A stretch of DNA of 13,803 nt from Methylobacter sp. (lineage in GTDB: Bacteria; Pseudomonadota; Gammaproteobacteria; Methylococcales; Methylomonadaceae): assembly GCF_023227905.1 (NCBI RefSeq), contig NZ_JALOCF010000080.1:1-13803 (forward strand). The letters run 5' to 3'. Both the position numbers and the translations under genes were made by a program. The notes beneath the pieces were generated by a model, which ran no database searches, was not told the DNA's origin, and saw nothing but the letters and a program-made list of their open reading frames with translations. Shown here piece after piece: positions 1-6,623 of this stretch (its first letter is position 1; the number at the start of each line of letters is the position of its first letter).

Positions 1-465
1 ATGGATAGGCAAATGGCGCAGTTGATGGACCCCAAATTCAATAACGGCTTGCCTGCCAATCTTTCCGGCGTTACCGGCGAACAAGCCTTGTTGAGTCACG
101 GCTTCAAGGCCTTGCAAATCGCCGTGTCCGCCTGGACAGCCGAAGCGCTTAAACTGACCATGCCCGCCAGCGTGTTTTCCCGCTCCACCGAATGCCATAA
201 CCAGGACAAAGTCAGCATGGGCACGATAGCCGCCCGGGATTGCATCCGTATTTTGGAGTTGACCGAGCAGGTTGCTGTGGCGGTGTTGCTTGCCGTTGTT
301 CAGGGCGTTGAGTTGCGGGGCGATGTGGAAAAGTTAAGCCCGGCTTTGCAAAATACCGTTAGGCAATTGCGCGAATATAGCCCGTTTTTGAGTGGTGATC
401 GGGCGTTGGAACAAGAGCTGCGGCAGTGTCTGGTGTTAATACGCGATCAGCATTGGGAACTATAG
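1..465 (+). CDS. Aromatic amino acid ammonia-lyase (HAL/TAL family), C-terminal 154 residues, 5' truncated by window edge
   Basis: The reading frame is open from base 1 and ends at TAG (463-465). Residues 62-80 contain STECHNQDKVSMGTIAARD, which corresponds to the conserved C-terminal-half block of histidine/tyrosine ammonia-lyases (the Q-[ED]-[HK]-VSMG segment). The MIO-forming Ala-Ser-Gly lies upstream and is not in the window. Family members have about 500-550 residues, so roughly the last 30% is present and the ATG at base 1 is probably an internal methionine. These enzymes eliminate ammonia from an aromatic amino acid to give an aryl acrylate such as coumarate. HAL-type genes are regular members of aryl polyene clusters, and apeK begins 2.9 kb downstream on the same strand, so I infer that it supplies the aryl starter. 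Substrate specificity cannot be read from this fragment. Confidence 0.85.
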   Translation: MDRQMAQLMDPKFNNGLPANLSGVTGEQALLSHGFKALQIAVSAWTAEALKLTMPASVFSRSTECHNQDKVSMGTIAARDCIRILELTEQVAVAVLLAVVQGVELRGDVEKLSPALQNTVRQLREYSPFLSGDRALEQELRQCLVLIRDQHWEL

Positions 466-490
466 GATTCTCTGTTCCCAGACACTACTC

Positions 491-546
491 CTCGTTCCTA
501 CGCGCCGCGTGGGAATGCAGTTAAGGGCGCGCTGCGCCCCGAGGAC
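491..546 (+). repeat. REP element A (forward), two-hairpin palindrome upstream of the RAYT gene
   Basis: Two adjacent hairpins are visible. The first pairs 495-503 with 507-515 (9-bp stem with one G.T pair, loop GCC). The second pairs GGGCGC (525-530) with GCGCCC (534-539) across loop GCT. The unit begins CTCG and ends CGAG. The same bipartite unit recurs at 1198-1246 and 7868-7921, inverted at 1338-1392 and 3261-3315, and as decayed pieces elsewhere. Its CGAGG tail lies about 10 nt before the RAYT ATG and is the only Shine-Dalgarno-like sequence there. Confidence 0.85.
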
Positions 547-554
547 TAAACGCC

Positions 555-1094
555 ATGGGCCGTAGCCGCTATAGAATTTGCGATGAAAAAGCCCCGCACT
601 TTCTAACCTGCACTGTGCTGAACTGGATACCGCTATTCACCAGACCACAAACCGCAGGCATCATTCTGGACGCGCTACGCTACCGGCAAGAAGAGCACGA
701 CTGGAAAATATACGGCTACGTCATCCTGGAAAATCACCTACACATGATTGTACAAGCCGAAAATTTGGCAGTGGAATTGCCGCGCTTCAAATCCTTCACG
801 GCTCGCAACCTGATTGATCACCTGAAAGAATGCCGCGCCGAGAGGCTGTTACAGCAGCTGGCGTTTTTCCGCAAGGAATACAAACGCGAGGATCGGGATT
901 ATCAATGCTGGGAAGAGGGATCGCATCCGCAGCTTATCGAGAACGAACAGGTACTTAGGCAGAAGCTGGAGTATATCCATCAAAATCCGGTGAAGCGGGG
1001 ATATGTCGATGAAGCTGAACATTGGCGGTATTCCAGCGCCAGGGATTATGCGGGTGTTGCCGGGTTGATTCCTGTTTTTAAGGATTGGCTGTGA
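555..1094 (+). CDS. REP-associated tyrosine transposase (RAYT, Y1_Tnp / IS200-like HUH family)
   Basis: This 179-residue protein has the hallmarks of a Y1 single-strand transposase: the metal-binding HUH motif appears as HLH at residues 61-63 (ENHLHMIVQ), and the catalytic tyrosine is Tyr140 in LEYIHQNPVKRGYV, the signature RAYT block. The N-terminus (RYRICDEKAPHFLTCTVLNW) is also family-typical, and the length is normal. RAYTs bind and nick REP hairpins as single strands and are thought to disperse them. Consistent with this, the gene is bracketed by REPs: forward unit A ends about 10 nt before the start, and the stop codon TGA (1092-1094) lies at the edge of a decayed inverted unit. No frameshift or missing motif is seen, so the enzyme may be active and could mobilise the other REPs in this window. 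Confidence 0.9.
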   Translation: MGRSRYRICDEKAPHFLTCTVLNWIPLFTRPQTAGIILDALRYRQEEHDWKIYGYVILENHLHMIVQAENLAVELPRFKSFTARNLIDHLKECRAERLLQQLAFFRKEYKREDRDYQCWEEGSHPQLIENEQVLRQKLEYIHQNPVKRGYVDEAEHWRYSSARDYAGVAGLIPVFKDWL

Positions 1095-1120
1095 TTTGCG
1101 GCGCAACGCGTTTGGACTGC
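1093..1120 (-). repeat. Decayed REP element H (inverted, partial) abutting the RAYT stop codon
   Basis: The stretch GATTTGCGGCGCAACGCG followed by TTTGGACTGC aligns with the start of inverted units C and D (GATTCGCGGCGCAGCGCGCC), with a few substitutions that destroy the hairpin. It places a degraded inverted REP at the 3' side of the RAYT gene opposite forward unit A. It is identified by comparison with other copies in this window only. Confidence 0.5.
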
Positions 1121-1197
1121 CAGCCCTGCCCGACAGGTTCCAGCGCAATCTCCTCGCTTTTGCGTGCCACATCCTCGTTCCCTTTACACTACTACCA

Positions 1198-1246
1198 CTC
1201 GTTCCTACGCGCTGCGTGGGAATGCAGTCCAGGGCGCGCTGCGCCC
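1198..1246 (+). repeat. REP element B (forward)
   Basis: This is a bipartite palindrome like unit A. TTCCTACGC pairs with GCGTGGGAA, and GGGCGC pairs with GCGCCC. The sequence just upstream (ACTACTACCACTCG) also resembles the sequence upstream of unit A (ACTACTCCTCG), so similarity extends beyond the palindrome. It is followed directly by the RAYT fragment at 1245-1335. Confidence 0.85.
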
Positions 1247-1335
1247 AGTGAAACGAGGGTATGTGGATGACAGGTATTGGAAGTATTTCAGCATCAGAGA
1301 TAAGGCAAGCGTTGAGGCCTGCTTTGAGGTTGACT
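1245..1335 (+). pseudogene. Remnant of a second RAYT gene (C-terminal fragment)
   Basis: Reading from 1245 gives PVKRGYVDDRYWKYFSIRDK, which aligns with residues 145-164 of the intact RAYT at 555-1094 (PVKRGYVDEAEHWRYSSARD) with one codon missing. Everything upstream, including the HUH motif and catalytic tyrosine, is absent: the fragment is fused directly to REP unit B. In the matching codons the differences are mostly at third positions (CCG/CCA, AAG/AAA, CGG/CGA, GGA/GGG, GTC/GTG), so the fragment derives from a diverged functional homologue rather than from recent copying of the neighbour. Inverted unit C follows immediately. Confidence 0.7.
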
Positions 1336-1337
1336 GT

Positions 1338-1392
1338 GACTCGCGGCGCAGCGCGCCTTAAACCGCATTCCCACGCAGCGCGTGGGAACGAG
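1338..1392 (-). repeat. REP element C (inverted)
   Basis: This is the reverse complement of the A/B-type unit, with both hairpins intact: GGCGCAGCGCGCC, then TTCCCACGC / GCGTGGGAA. With unit B it forms an inverted pair (BIME-like) enclosing the RAYT remnant, a structure of about 195 bp. Confidence 0.85.
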
Positions 1393-1423
1393 AAAAAGCG
1401 CATCAATCGCGGAAGATGCGCTT
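1391..1423 (-). terminator. Intrinsic terminator of the minus-strand dehydrogenase operon
   Basis: Read on the minus strand, AAGCGCATC (complement of 1415-1423) pairs perfectly with GATGCGCTT (complement of 1396-1404) across a 10-nt loop, and a run of T follows (complement of 1393-1397). It starts about 37 nt after the dehydrogenase stop codon at 1460, the expected place for a Rho-independent terminator. The T-run touches the end of REP unit C. Confidence 0.75.
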
Positions 1424-1459
1424 CACTTTGTTCAGAACATCCTACTCCGAACTACTAAG

Positions 1460-2653
1460 TCAAAGCCTCTCCACTAAAATGCCATTAATCTCCTCATCCG
1501 TCAGCACAATCGGATTAGTCTGCATACTACTACCTCGACTATTAGCCACAATCATCGGGAAATCTTCCGCACTAATGCCATAGCCATTAAGACGCGGCAG
1601 TTGCAGCCGTTCGCTCCAATCGGCCAGCAGGGCAATTAAAGCCGAACGTGCCGCAGCGTCGTCAAGCTCAGGCTGGCCGGTCAGCAATCGTCCGACTTGC
1701 GCATATTTGGTCAGGGCAGGGTTTTCCGGTTCGCGCTGCTGCATGGCCTTGATATTGACCTCGGTCGCGGCAGATACCAATGTGCCGCAGACCACGCCGT
1801 GCGGGATAGGAAAGTAAGCGCCCAGCGGCGAGGCCAAGCCGTGTACCGAGCCCAGACCCACTTGCGCCAAGGTGATGCCGGACAGCAAGGCGGCATAAGC
1901 CATCGCGGCGCGGCCTTGAGCAGCAGCCGGTTCATTTCCTTCCCAAGCGGCGAAAAAGCCTTCTTTGACCGCAGACATACCGCTCCAGGCCAGAGCGTCG
2001 ATAAACGGGTTGGCTTTCAGCGAAACGTAGGATTCCAGCAGTTGGGTGAACGCGTCCATACCGTCGGCTGCGACCAGTTCGCGTGGGCAGCTCGCTAACA
2101 AATCGGGGTCGATTACTGCGTATTCGGGGATCAAGCACTCATCGCGGAAGGATTTTTTGAAGCCGTCAGCGCCTTGCACGCTCAGCACCGAATTTTTGGT
2201 CGCCTCGCTGCCGGTTCCTGCGGTGGTCGGGACGGCGATAAACGGGGTGCTGGGGCCGTGGTACGGGACGTTCTTGCCGACGCCTTCGAGGTGATCCATG
2301 ACCGAATTGCCGTGCGGTAACAGTCCTGCTATCGCTTTGGCGGCATCGAGCACGCTGCCGCCACCGATGGCGATGACGACATCGACGTTTTCATTGCGAA
2401 ACTGGTTGACCGCCTGATCGACCAACATCGGCGATGGTTCGCCGGAAACGGTGAAATGCAGCCAGTTGATGCCCTTGCTTTCCAGCGCTTGGGTGAAAGC
2501 TTGCCAGCGCGGCGTCGCGCAGAAAGACTGTTTTCCGGTCACCAGCAAGGCGGTGCGGCCATAGCTCGCCGCCAGCGCAGGGACTTCGTTGATGCGGCCG
2601 CTGCCGTAGCTGATGCGCGGCAAACGCGAGATAGAGAATGGAGTAAATTGCAT
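1460..2653 (-). CDS. Iron-containing (type III / class IV) alcohol dehydrogenase
   Basis: This 397-residue protein has the usual length for the Fe-ADH family, which interconverts alcohols and aldehydes or ketones using NAD(P)H and a divalent metal. The nucleotide-binding signature GGGSVLDAAK is at residues 97-106. TTAGTGSEAT is at 143-152. The metal-site region has Asp200 (GMDAFTQLLESY), His271 (SVHGLASPLG) and His285 (IPHG). The second classical metal ligand, His in D-A-x-x-H, is Gln204 here; my recollection is that some subfamilies carry Gln at this position, so loss of activity is not implied. The frame stays open upstream to 2908, but the start chosen is ATG at 2653, preceded by AAGGA 7 nt away; the upstream extension overlaps the next gene out of frame. 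It follows the ABM gene by 4 nt, so the two are probably co-transcribed. Substrate is unknown. Confidence 0.9.
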   Translation of the reverse strand: MQFTPFSISRLPRISYGSGRINEVPALAASYGRTALLVTGKQSFCATPRWQAFTQALESKGINWLHFTVSGEPSPMLVDQAVNQFRNENVDVVIAIGGGSVLDAAKAIAGLLPHGNSVMDHLEGVGKNVPYHGPSTPFIAVPTTAGTGSEATKNSVLSVQGADGFKKSFRDECLIPEYAVIDPDLLASCPRELVAADGMDAFTQLLESYVSLKANPFIDALAWSGMSAVKEGFFAAWEGNEPAAAQGRAAMAYAALLSGITLAQVGLGSVHGLASPLGAYFPIPHGVVCGTLVSAATEVNIKAMQQREPENPALTKYAQVGRLLTGQPELDDAAARSALIALLADWSERLQLPRLNGYGISAEDFPMIVANSRGSSMQTNPIVLTDEEINGILVERL

Positions 2654-2657
2654 AGAG

Positions 2658-2954
2658 TTATCCTTGAGGGAAAAGGCCGTCATAACGGATACCTTGGCGC
2701 GGTTCGGCCATCCATGGTGCCACGGTATCGCGCCAGGTTGAATAGTGTGCTGTTTCCTTGTGGGCCGCAGCCGCTTCGGCGGAAACATAGGCTTCATAAA
2801 GGATGAATTGGCTGGGATTTTCCGGGGATTGCAGTACGTCGAATCGGCGGTTGCCGGGTTCTTGAATAGAAGCTTCGTGGTTGAGCCGTGTGGCGGTGAT
2901 AAAGTCATCGATGTGAGCGGGGTCTACTCGAACATGAACTAAGGTAACGTGCAT
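2658..2954 (-). CDS. ABM-domain protein (antibiotic biosynthesis monooxygenase / LsrG-like)
   Basis: This 98-residue single-domain protein begins MHVTLVHVRVDPAHIDDFI and contains NHEASIQEPGNRRFDVLQ (residues 25-42) and FILYEAYVSAEAAAAHKETAHY (50-71, central part). This is the dimeric alpha/beta ferredoxin-like pattern of the ABM family, with the E-P-G-x-x-x-F-D-V block seen in LsrG and YgiN-type proteins. Family members act as quinol monooxygenases or, as LsrG, as an isomerase of phosphorylated autoinducer-2. Sequence alone does not choose between them, and no other lsr genes are visible. It is first in a two-gene operon with the Fe-dependent dehydrogenase, so a role in small-carbonyl or quinone metabolism with that enzyme is an inference. 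Weak AAAGG lies upstream of the ATG. Confidence 0.8.
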   Translation of the reverse strand: MHVTLVHVRVDPAHIDDFITATRLNHEASIQEPGNRRFDVLQSPENPSQFILYEAYVSAEAAAAHKETAHYSTWRDTVAPWMAEPRQGIRYDGLFPQG

Positions 2955-2988
2955 AGCGGTGCCTTTATAAGTTATGAATGTGGTGGAT

Positions 2989-2994
2989 ATTATA
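2989..2994 (-). promoter_or_regulatory. Candidate -10 box for the ABM-dehydrogenase operon
   Basis: On the minus strand the sequence is a perfect TATAAT, 34 nt upstream of the ABM start codon, which would give a leader of about 28 nt. No good TTGACA-like -35 is seen at 16-18 bp spacing, so support rests on the -10 alone. Confidence 0.3.
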
Positions 2995-3127
2995 CTTCAG
3001 GCAACGTAGTTTCCGGCTTTTGAAAAATGACTGGTCACTTTGATTTTGCCTGCGGTTACATTGAAGGGAATAGGCTTGTAAGGTATGAGATAATATATAG
3101 CGCTGAACTGGGTAAGAATGATTTTCT

Positions 3128-3160
3128 CTCGTCCCCACGGGTTGCGTCACTGCCATTAAG
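3128..3160 (+). repeat. Decayed REP half-unit (forward) upstream of apeK
   Basis: CTCGTCCCCACGGGTTGCGT followed by CACTGCCATTAAG aligns with the first half of the forward REP (CTCGTTCCCACGCGCTGCGT, GGGAATGCAGTTAAG) with several substitutions that break the hairpin. It is opposed by inverted unit D about 100 bp downstream, so the pair may be an old BIME. Identification is by similarity to the other copies only. Confidence 0.4.
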
Positions 3161-3260
3161 CTAAAAAATATTTAACAAGCAGAATGTGAGTCGAGTAGGG
3201 CGAACTGTGTGCTACCTACAGCTGCGGAATTTTGTTCTGTTTACATAAAGGATCGGCTGC

Positions 3261-3315
3261 GATTCGCGGCGCAGCGCGCCTTACACTGCATTCCCACGCG
3301 GCGCGTGGGAACGAG
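3261..3315 (-). repeat. REP element D (inverted), directly upstream of apeK
   Basis: This is an intact inverted unit: GGCGCAGCGCGCC hairpin, then TTCCCACGC / GCGTGGGAA with loop GGC. It ends CGAG, 7 nt before the apeK ATG, so the last bases of the repeat occupy the ribosome-binding position. The strong hairpin (about 3292-3310) lies immediately upstream of that site. Confidence 0.85.
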
Positions 3316-3322
3316 ATAATTA

Positions 3323-3736
3323 ATGATTTATCAAACTTCAATTGATCTACAAATCCCCTTCCATGATGTCGATATGATGGAAGTGGTCTGGCATGGACAT
3401 TACGTAAAGTATTTCGAAATCGCGCGCTGTGCGTTGCTGGAAAAAATCGATTACAACTATCCGCAAATGCGCGACTCCGGTTATGCGTGGCCGGTCATTG
3501 ATATTGGCGTCCGTTATGCGAGGCCCGCGGTGTTCGGGCAGACTATTACCGTTAAAGCCCAAATCGTCGAATGGGAAAACCGCCTGAAAATGAACTACCT
3601 GATCACTGATAAAGGCACAGGCTTAAGGCTGACCAAAGGCCATAGCATCCAGGTGGCTGTTGACATGGCAACGCGGGAGATGTGTTTTGTCTCGCCTGCG
3701 GTGTTGTTTGAAAAGCTCGGCCTGGAGGCTTCTTGA
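3323..3736 (+). CDS. apeK: Hotdog-fold acyl-CoA/ACP thioesterase of the aryl polyene cluster
   Basis: This 137-residue protein is of the 4-hydroxybenzoyl-CoA thioesterase type. The N-terminal block FHDVDMMEVVWHGHYVKYFE (residues 13-32) has the catalytic-loop pattern of the family, with Asp17 at the usual nucleophile/general-base position and Tyr27 and Phe31 following. VRYARPAVFGQ (54-64) is the second conserved block. Thioesterases of this kind occur in all well-described APE clusters just before the LolA-like and MMPL genes, as here, and presumably release or edit the carrier-bound polyene. The gene letter is assigned by family and order. The start ATG lies 7 nt after REP unit D, whose ACGAG end is the only SD-like sequence. 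The stop TGA overlaps the apeL start. Confidence 0.9.
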   Translation: MIYQTSIDLQIPFHDVDMMEVVWHGHYVKYFEIARCALLEKIDYNYPQMRDSGYAWPVIDIGVRYARPAVFGQTITVKAQIVEWENRLKMNYLITDKGTGLRLTKGHSIQVAVDMATREMCFVSPAVLFEKLGLEAS

Positions 3737-4320
3737 TTTTACTAAAAGCGCTGCTGCTGTATTTATTGGCATTCGGCCAAGGCATAGCAAGCGAAGCGGT
3801 ATTGACTGAGATCACCGCACGCCTGGCGAGAACGCCGATCGCCCAAGGGGATTTCCACCAGAAAAAACACCTGAAAGTTTTGCACAAGCCTTTAAATTCT
3901 ACAGGTACGTTTACGTACCACCGGGACAAGGGCGTCATCTGGAAAACCCTGACGCCGGTAGCTTCATTGCTGCTGGTCAATGAATCGAAGCTGCTGACCG
4001 GGCAGGGCGAGCAAGCGGTGCCGGCGGCTTTCGGCAAGGTTTTCAAGGCCATGCTGGGCGGCGATATATCGACGTTAACAGAGGGCTTTAACGTCACCGG
4101 TACAGATCAAAAATCGTCCTGGCAGCTGGAGTTAATCCCCAAGGATGAAATGCTAAAAAAAATTATTAGCGCGATGGTACTGTCGGGCGACACTGAACTG
4201 CGCAATCTGGAAATACGCGAAGCGGGCGGCAACATCACCCGTATAACCTTCACTAACATTACCCACCCTGCACAGTTGAGCGGTGAACAGGAAGCCGATT
4301 TTGAACGTTTATCACCCTAA
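3733..4320 (+). CDS. apeL: LolA-like periplasmic outer-membrane lipid/lipoprotein carrier
   Basis: This 195-residue protein has a signal peptide at residues 1-20 (MILLKALLLYLLAFGQGIAS) without a lipobox, so it is expected in the periplasm. The mature part resembles the LolA fold: an early QGDFHQKKHLKVL strand (38-50), GTFTYHRDKGVIWKT (58-72) matching the LolA 'G-x-F-x-Y-x-x-x-x-G-x-x-W' pattern, and a C-terminal FTNITHP strand. The start is TTG at 3733 overlapping the apeK stop (TTGA), supported by GGAGG at 3724-3728 four bases upstream; no ATG fits. LolA-like proteins in APE clusters probably ferry the polyene product across the periplasm. Its end overlaps the apeM start region, consistent with translational coupling. 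Confidence 0.88.
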   Translation: MILLKALLLYLLAFGQGIASEAVLTEITARLARTPIAQGDFHQKKHLKVLHKPLNSTGTFTYHRDKGVIWKTLTPVASLLLVNESKLLTGQGEQAVPAAFGKVFKAMLGGDISTLTEGFNVTGTDQKSSWQLELIPKDEMLKKIISAMVLSGDTELRNLEIREAGGNITRITFTNITHPAQLSGEQEADFERLSP

Positions 4321-6622
4321 GCTGACCGCAGGGCTTTGGCTGGTCGGAATGCTGGTTATTTGTATTCTCGGTAGTCAGGCCTTGACTAAAGACTGGCTGG
4401 AAACAAGCTTTTTGGCATTATTGCCAAGCAGCGAACAGCAGCCTGAAATCGCTAAAGCCACCCGGCAACATAATGAGTTGAATAACCGGAAAGTGATCTG
4501 GCTGGCGGGTGCGGCGACTTCCCAGGAGGCTATCAGTCATGCCCAAAAGCTTAAACAGCAGTTGGAACAAAGCCGGCTGTTTAACAAAGTGGTGCTGGAG
4601 TTTCCCCAACAGCAATATATCGAGCAATACCGGCAACTGTTTCTTTACCGCTATCAGTTGCTGGATGCGCAAACCCAAGAGATGCTGGTTAAAAATCCGG
4701 AAGCTTTAATCCGGCAAAATCTGGAGATACTCAACAGCCCCATCGGACAGATGCAGGCGGCCGATCTTGAGCGCGATCCGTCGTTGATCTTTAGTCGCTA
4801 TTTCAGCGCACAAAACCCGGTCAAGTTGAACCTGGAGCAGGGCATCGTCGTGTTGTCCGATCAGCACCGGTTTTGGGCATTGTTGTTAACCGATCTACAG
4901 GATGAAAGGTTGCAGCTGGATAAACTGGAAACCCTGTCGAGCTTGGTTAACAGCGCAACCGGGCAAATCAAAGCGGACAGCGGCGAGCTGCTGGTTTCCG
5001 GCATGGCATTGTTTACCGCGCATGGCGCTGAGTCGGCCAAACAGGAAATTTCCACGGTCGGCATAGGCTCCAGTCTTGGCATTATCGTGCTGCTGTGGGC
5101 GACTTTCCGAAGCGTCAGGCCGTTGCTGCTATCGAGCCTCGCAATCGGCAGCGGCCTGCTTGCCGCGTTGGTTATTTGCGTGCTGTTTTTCGGCAAGATA
5201 CATATCCTGACTTTGGTTTTCGGCGCCAGCCTGATCGGTGTTGCCGATGATTATGCGCAACATTTTTTGTGCGACAGTTTCGGAGAGAAGGATTGGAATC
5301 CCAGGAAAGGCCTAAAATTTATTTTGCCGGGGCTGTCTTTAGGGCTCATGAGCAACCTGTTAAGTTATGCGGGCTTGGGCTTTTCGCCGTTTCCAGGCTT
5401 GCAGGAGGTGGCGTTATTTTCCGCTATGGGTTTGCTGTTCGCCTGGCTGACGGTGGTGATGCTGTTTCCGTTGCTGCTAACGGGGTTCGCATTCGATCAT
5501 CAGCCGGGCATACTTAAACTGACAACCTATTGGGAGCAACACTGGCCGCTTTGGGTAAGCAAAAACCGGCGCTGGCTAGGCTTGATGCTGGCGGTTTTTA
5601 TCGCGGGCGGCCTGTGGATGCTGAAGCCGCAGGATGATGTGCGCTTGCTGCAATCGCCCCCGGCCGAGCTACTCCGCACCGCCGATAAAATCCGGTCTTT
5701 ATTTCCGATGAGTCCTGACAACCAGTTTTTTCTGGTGTCGGGGAAAGATCAAGCCGACTGGCATCAAAACGAACAAAGACTGCTTGAACGCCTGGGCGCG
5801 TTAAAACAGCAAAAAGCGCTGTCTGCTTATGAAGGCTTGAGCAACTATTGGCCTGATGCAAGCCAGCAGCAGCAAAATTATCAGCTGCTAAAGCATAAGC
5901 TGTACGATTCAGGCTTGCTTAAGCGTTACATGGCCGATCTTGGCTTTGATCCGGCAGCAGTGAAAGCCGAGCACAAGCAGTTTGCCGAGGCAGAACGCAA
6001 TACGCTGGCCTTGCCGGAGTGGCTGGCGGCTGCCGATGAAAGCAAGCGGCAGTTGTGGCTAGGCTGTGACGAGGGCCGTTGCCAAAGCACGGTTACTTTA
6101 ACCGGCATCAGCGATACCAGCGCACTATCAATGCTGCAAAATTTGCCGGGCGTAGCCTGGGTGGATCAGGTCGAGTCGGTATCGTCGCTGTTTGCGCGTT
6201 ATCGGATCAGGGCCAGCGGCTTGTTGCTGGTGGCTTTTTGTCTGGCTACACTGGGCTTGGGCGTCAAGTTCGGTTGGCGAAACAGTGCAACCATCATGTC
6301 GGTGCCGGTTGCGGCGCTGGCAGTTTCGTTAGCCATGCTGGGCTGGTTCGACCAGTTGTTCAGCCTGTTCAACCTGTTTGCGTTGTTGCTGGTTCTGGGC
6401 ATCGGCGTCGATTACGGGCTGTTCTTTTTCATGGCGGGCGACAGGCGCGTCAGCACCTCATTGGGCGTTACGCTTTCGGCAGTAACAACTTTGCTGGCGT
6501 TCGGCTTATTGGCGGCCAGTTCCACCGAGATCGTGCATGCTTTCGGGTTTACCGTAACGGCGGGTATTGTAACGGCGCTGCTCTGCGCGCCATTGATTGG
6601 GCTTAAGGAATATAAAAAATAA
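4283..6622 (+). CDS. apeM: MMPL/RND-superfamily exporter of the aryl polyene cluster
   Basis: This inner-membrane protein of 779 residues has the RND half-repeat plan. TM1 is at about 15-33, followed by a periplasmic domain, a helix cluster about 255-402 with GVADDYAQHF (Asp322/323) in its fourth helix position, TM7 about 431-447, a second periplasmic domain, and a helix cluster about 643-775 with GIGVDYGLFFF (Asp710). The paired Asp residues in equivalent helices are the proton-relay signature of MMPL-type exporters. It probably moves the polyene lipid from the inner membrane toward the LolA-like carrier. Two starts are possible: GTG 4283 (used here, weak SD) or TTG 4301, which has AGGAAG 6 nt upstream and may be the real one; both overlap apeL. 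The length fits the family either way. Confidence 0.9.
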   Translation: MNRKPILNVYHPKLTAGLWLVGMLVICILGSQALTKDWLETSFLALLPSSEQQPEIAKATRQHNELNNRKVIWLAGAATSQEAISHAQKLKQQLEQSRLFNKVVLEFPQQQYIEQYRQLFLYRYQLLDAQTQEMLVKNPEALIRQNLEILNSPIGQMQAADLERDPSLIFSRYFSAQNPVKLNLEQGIVVLSDQHRFWALLLTDLQDERLQLDKLETLSSLVNSATGQIKADSGELLVSGMALFTAHGAESAKQEISTVGIGSSLGIIVLLWATFRSVRPLLLSSLAIGSGLLAALVICVLFFGKIHILTLVFGASLIGVADDYAQHFLCDSFGEKDWNPRKGLKFILPGLSLGLMSNLLSYAGLGFSPFPGLQEVALFSAMGLLFAWLTVVMLFPLLLTGFAFDHQPGILKLTTYWEQHWPLWVSKNRRWLGLMLAVFIAGGLWMLKPQDDVRLLQSPPAELLRTADKIRSLFPMSPDNQFFLVSGKDQADWHQNEQRLLERLGALKQQKALSAYEGLSNYWPDASQQQQNYQLLKHKLYDSGLLKRYMADLGFDPAAVKAEHKQFAEAERNTLALPEWLAAADESKRQLWLGCDEGRCQSTVTLTGISDTSALSMLQNLPGVAWVDQVESVSSLFARYRIRASGLLLVAFCLATLGLGVKFGWRNSATIMSVPVAALAVSLAMLGWFDQLFSLFNLFALLLVLGIGVDYGLFFFMAGDRRVSTSLGVTLSAVTTLLAFGLLAASSTEIVHAFGFTVTAGIVTALLCAPLIGLKEYKK

Positions 6623-6623
6623 T

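Larger units (their letters stand above)
2955..3322. other. Intergenic region between the divergent ABM-dehydrogenase operon and apeK
   Basis: This 368-bp gap carries a candidate -10 for the minus-strand operon, a decayed forward REP (3128-3160) and an intact inverted REP (3261-3315). For the + strand operon only a weak candidate is seen: TTGAAG (3061-3066), a 17-bp spacer and TATGAG (3084-3089), each 4 of 6 matches. No convincing small gene is found. Any promoter that drives apeK would have to lie here or upstream of the ammonia-lyase. Confidence 0.6.

Noticed and set aside
849..1406. 185-codon minus-strand open frame across the RAYT gene and REPs
   Set aside because: It is antisense to the clear RAYT coding sequence and translates REP palindromes into Arg/Pro-rich sequence; a shadow frame.
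2654..2908. N-terminal extension of the dehydrogenase frame (85 extra codons, 482-residue version)
   Set aside because: It overlaps the ABM gene out of frame, has no SD, and lacks resemblance to Fe-ADH N-termini; ATG 2653 has AAGGA at ideal distance.
3603..4097. 164-codon minus-strand frame opposite apeK/apeL
   Set aside because: It lies antisense to two well-supported genes and has no family features.
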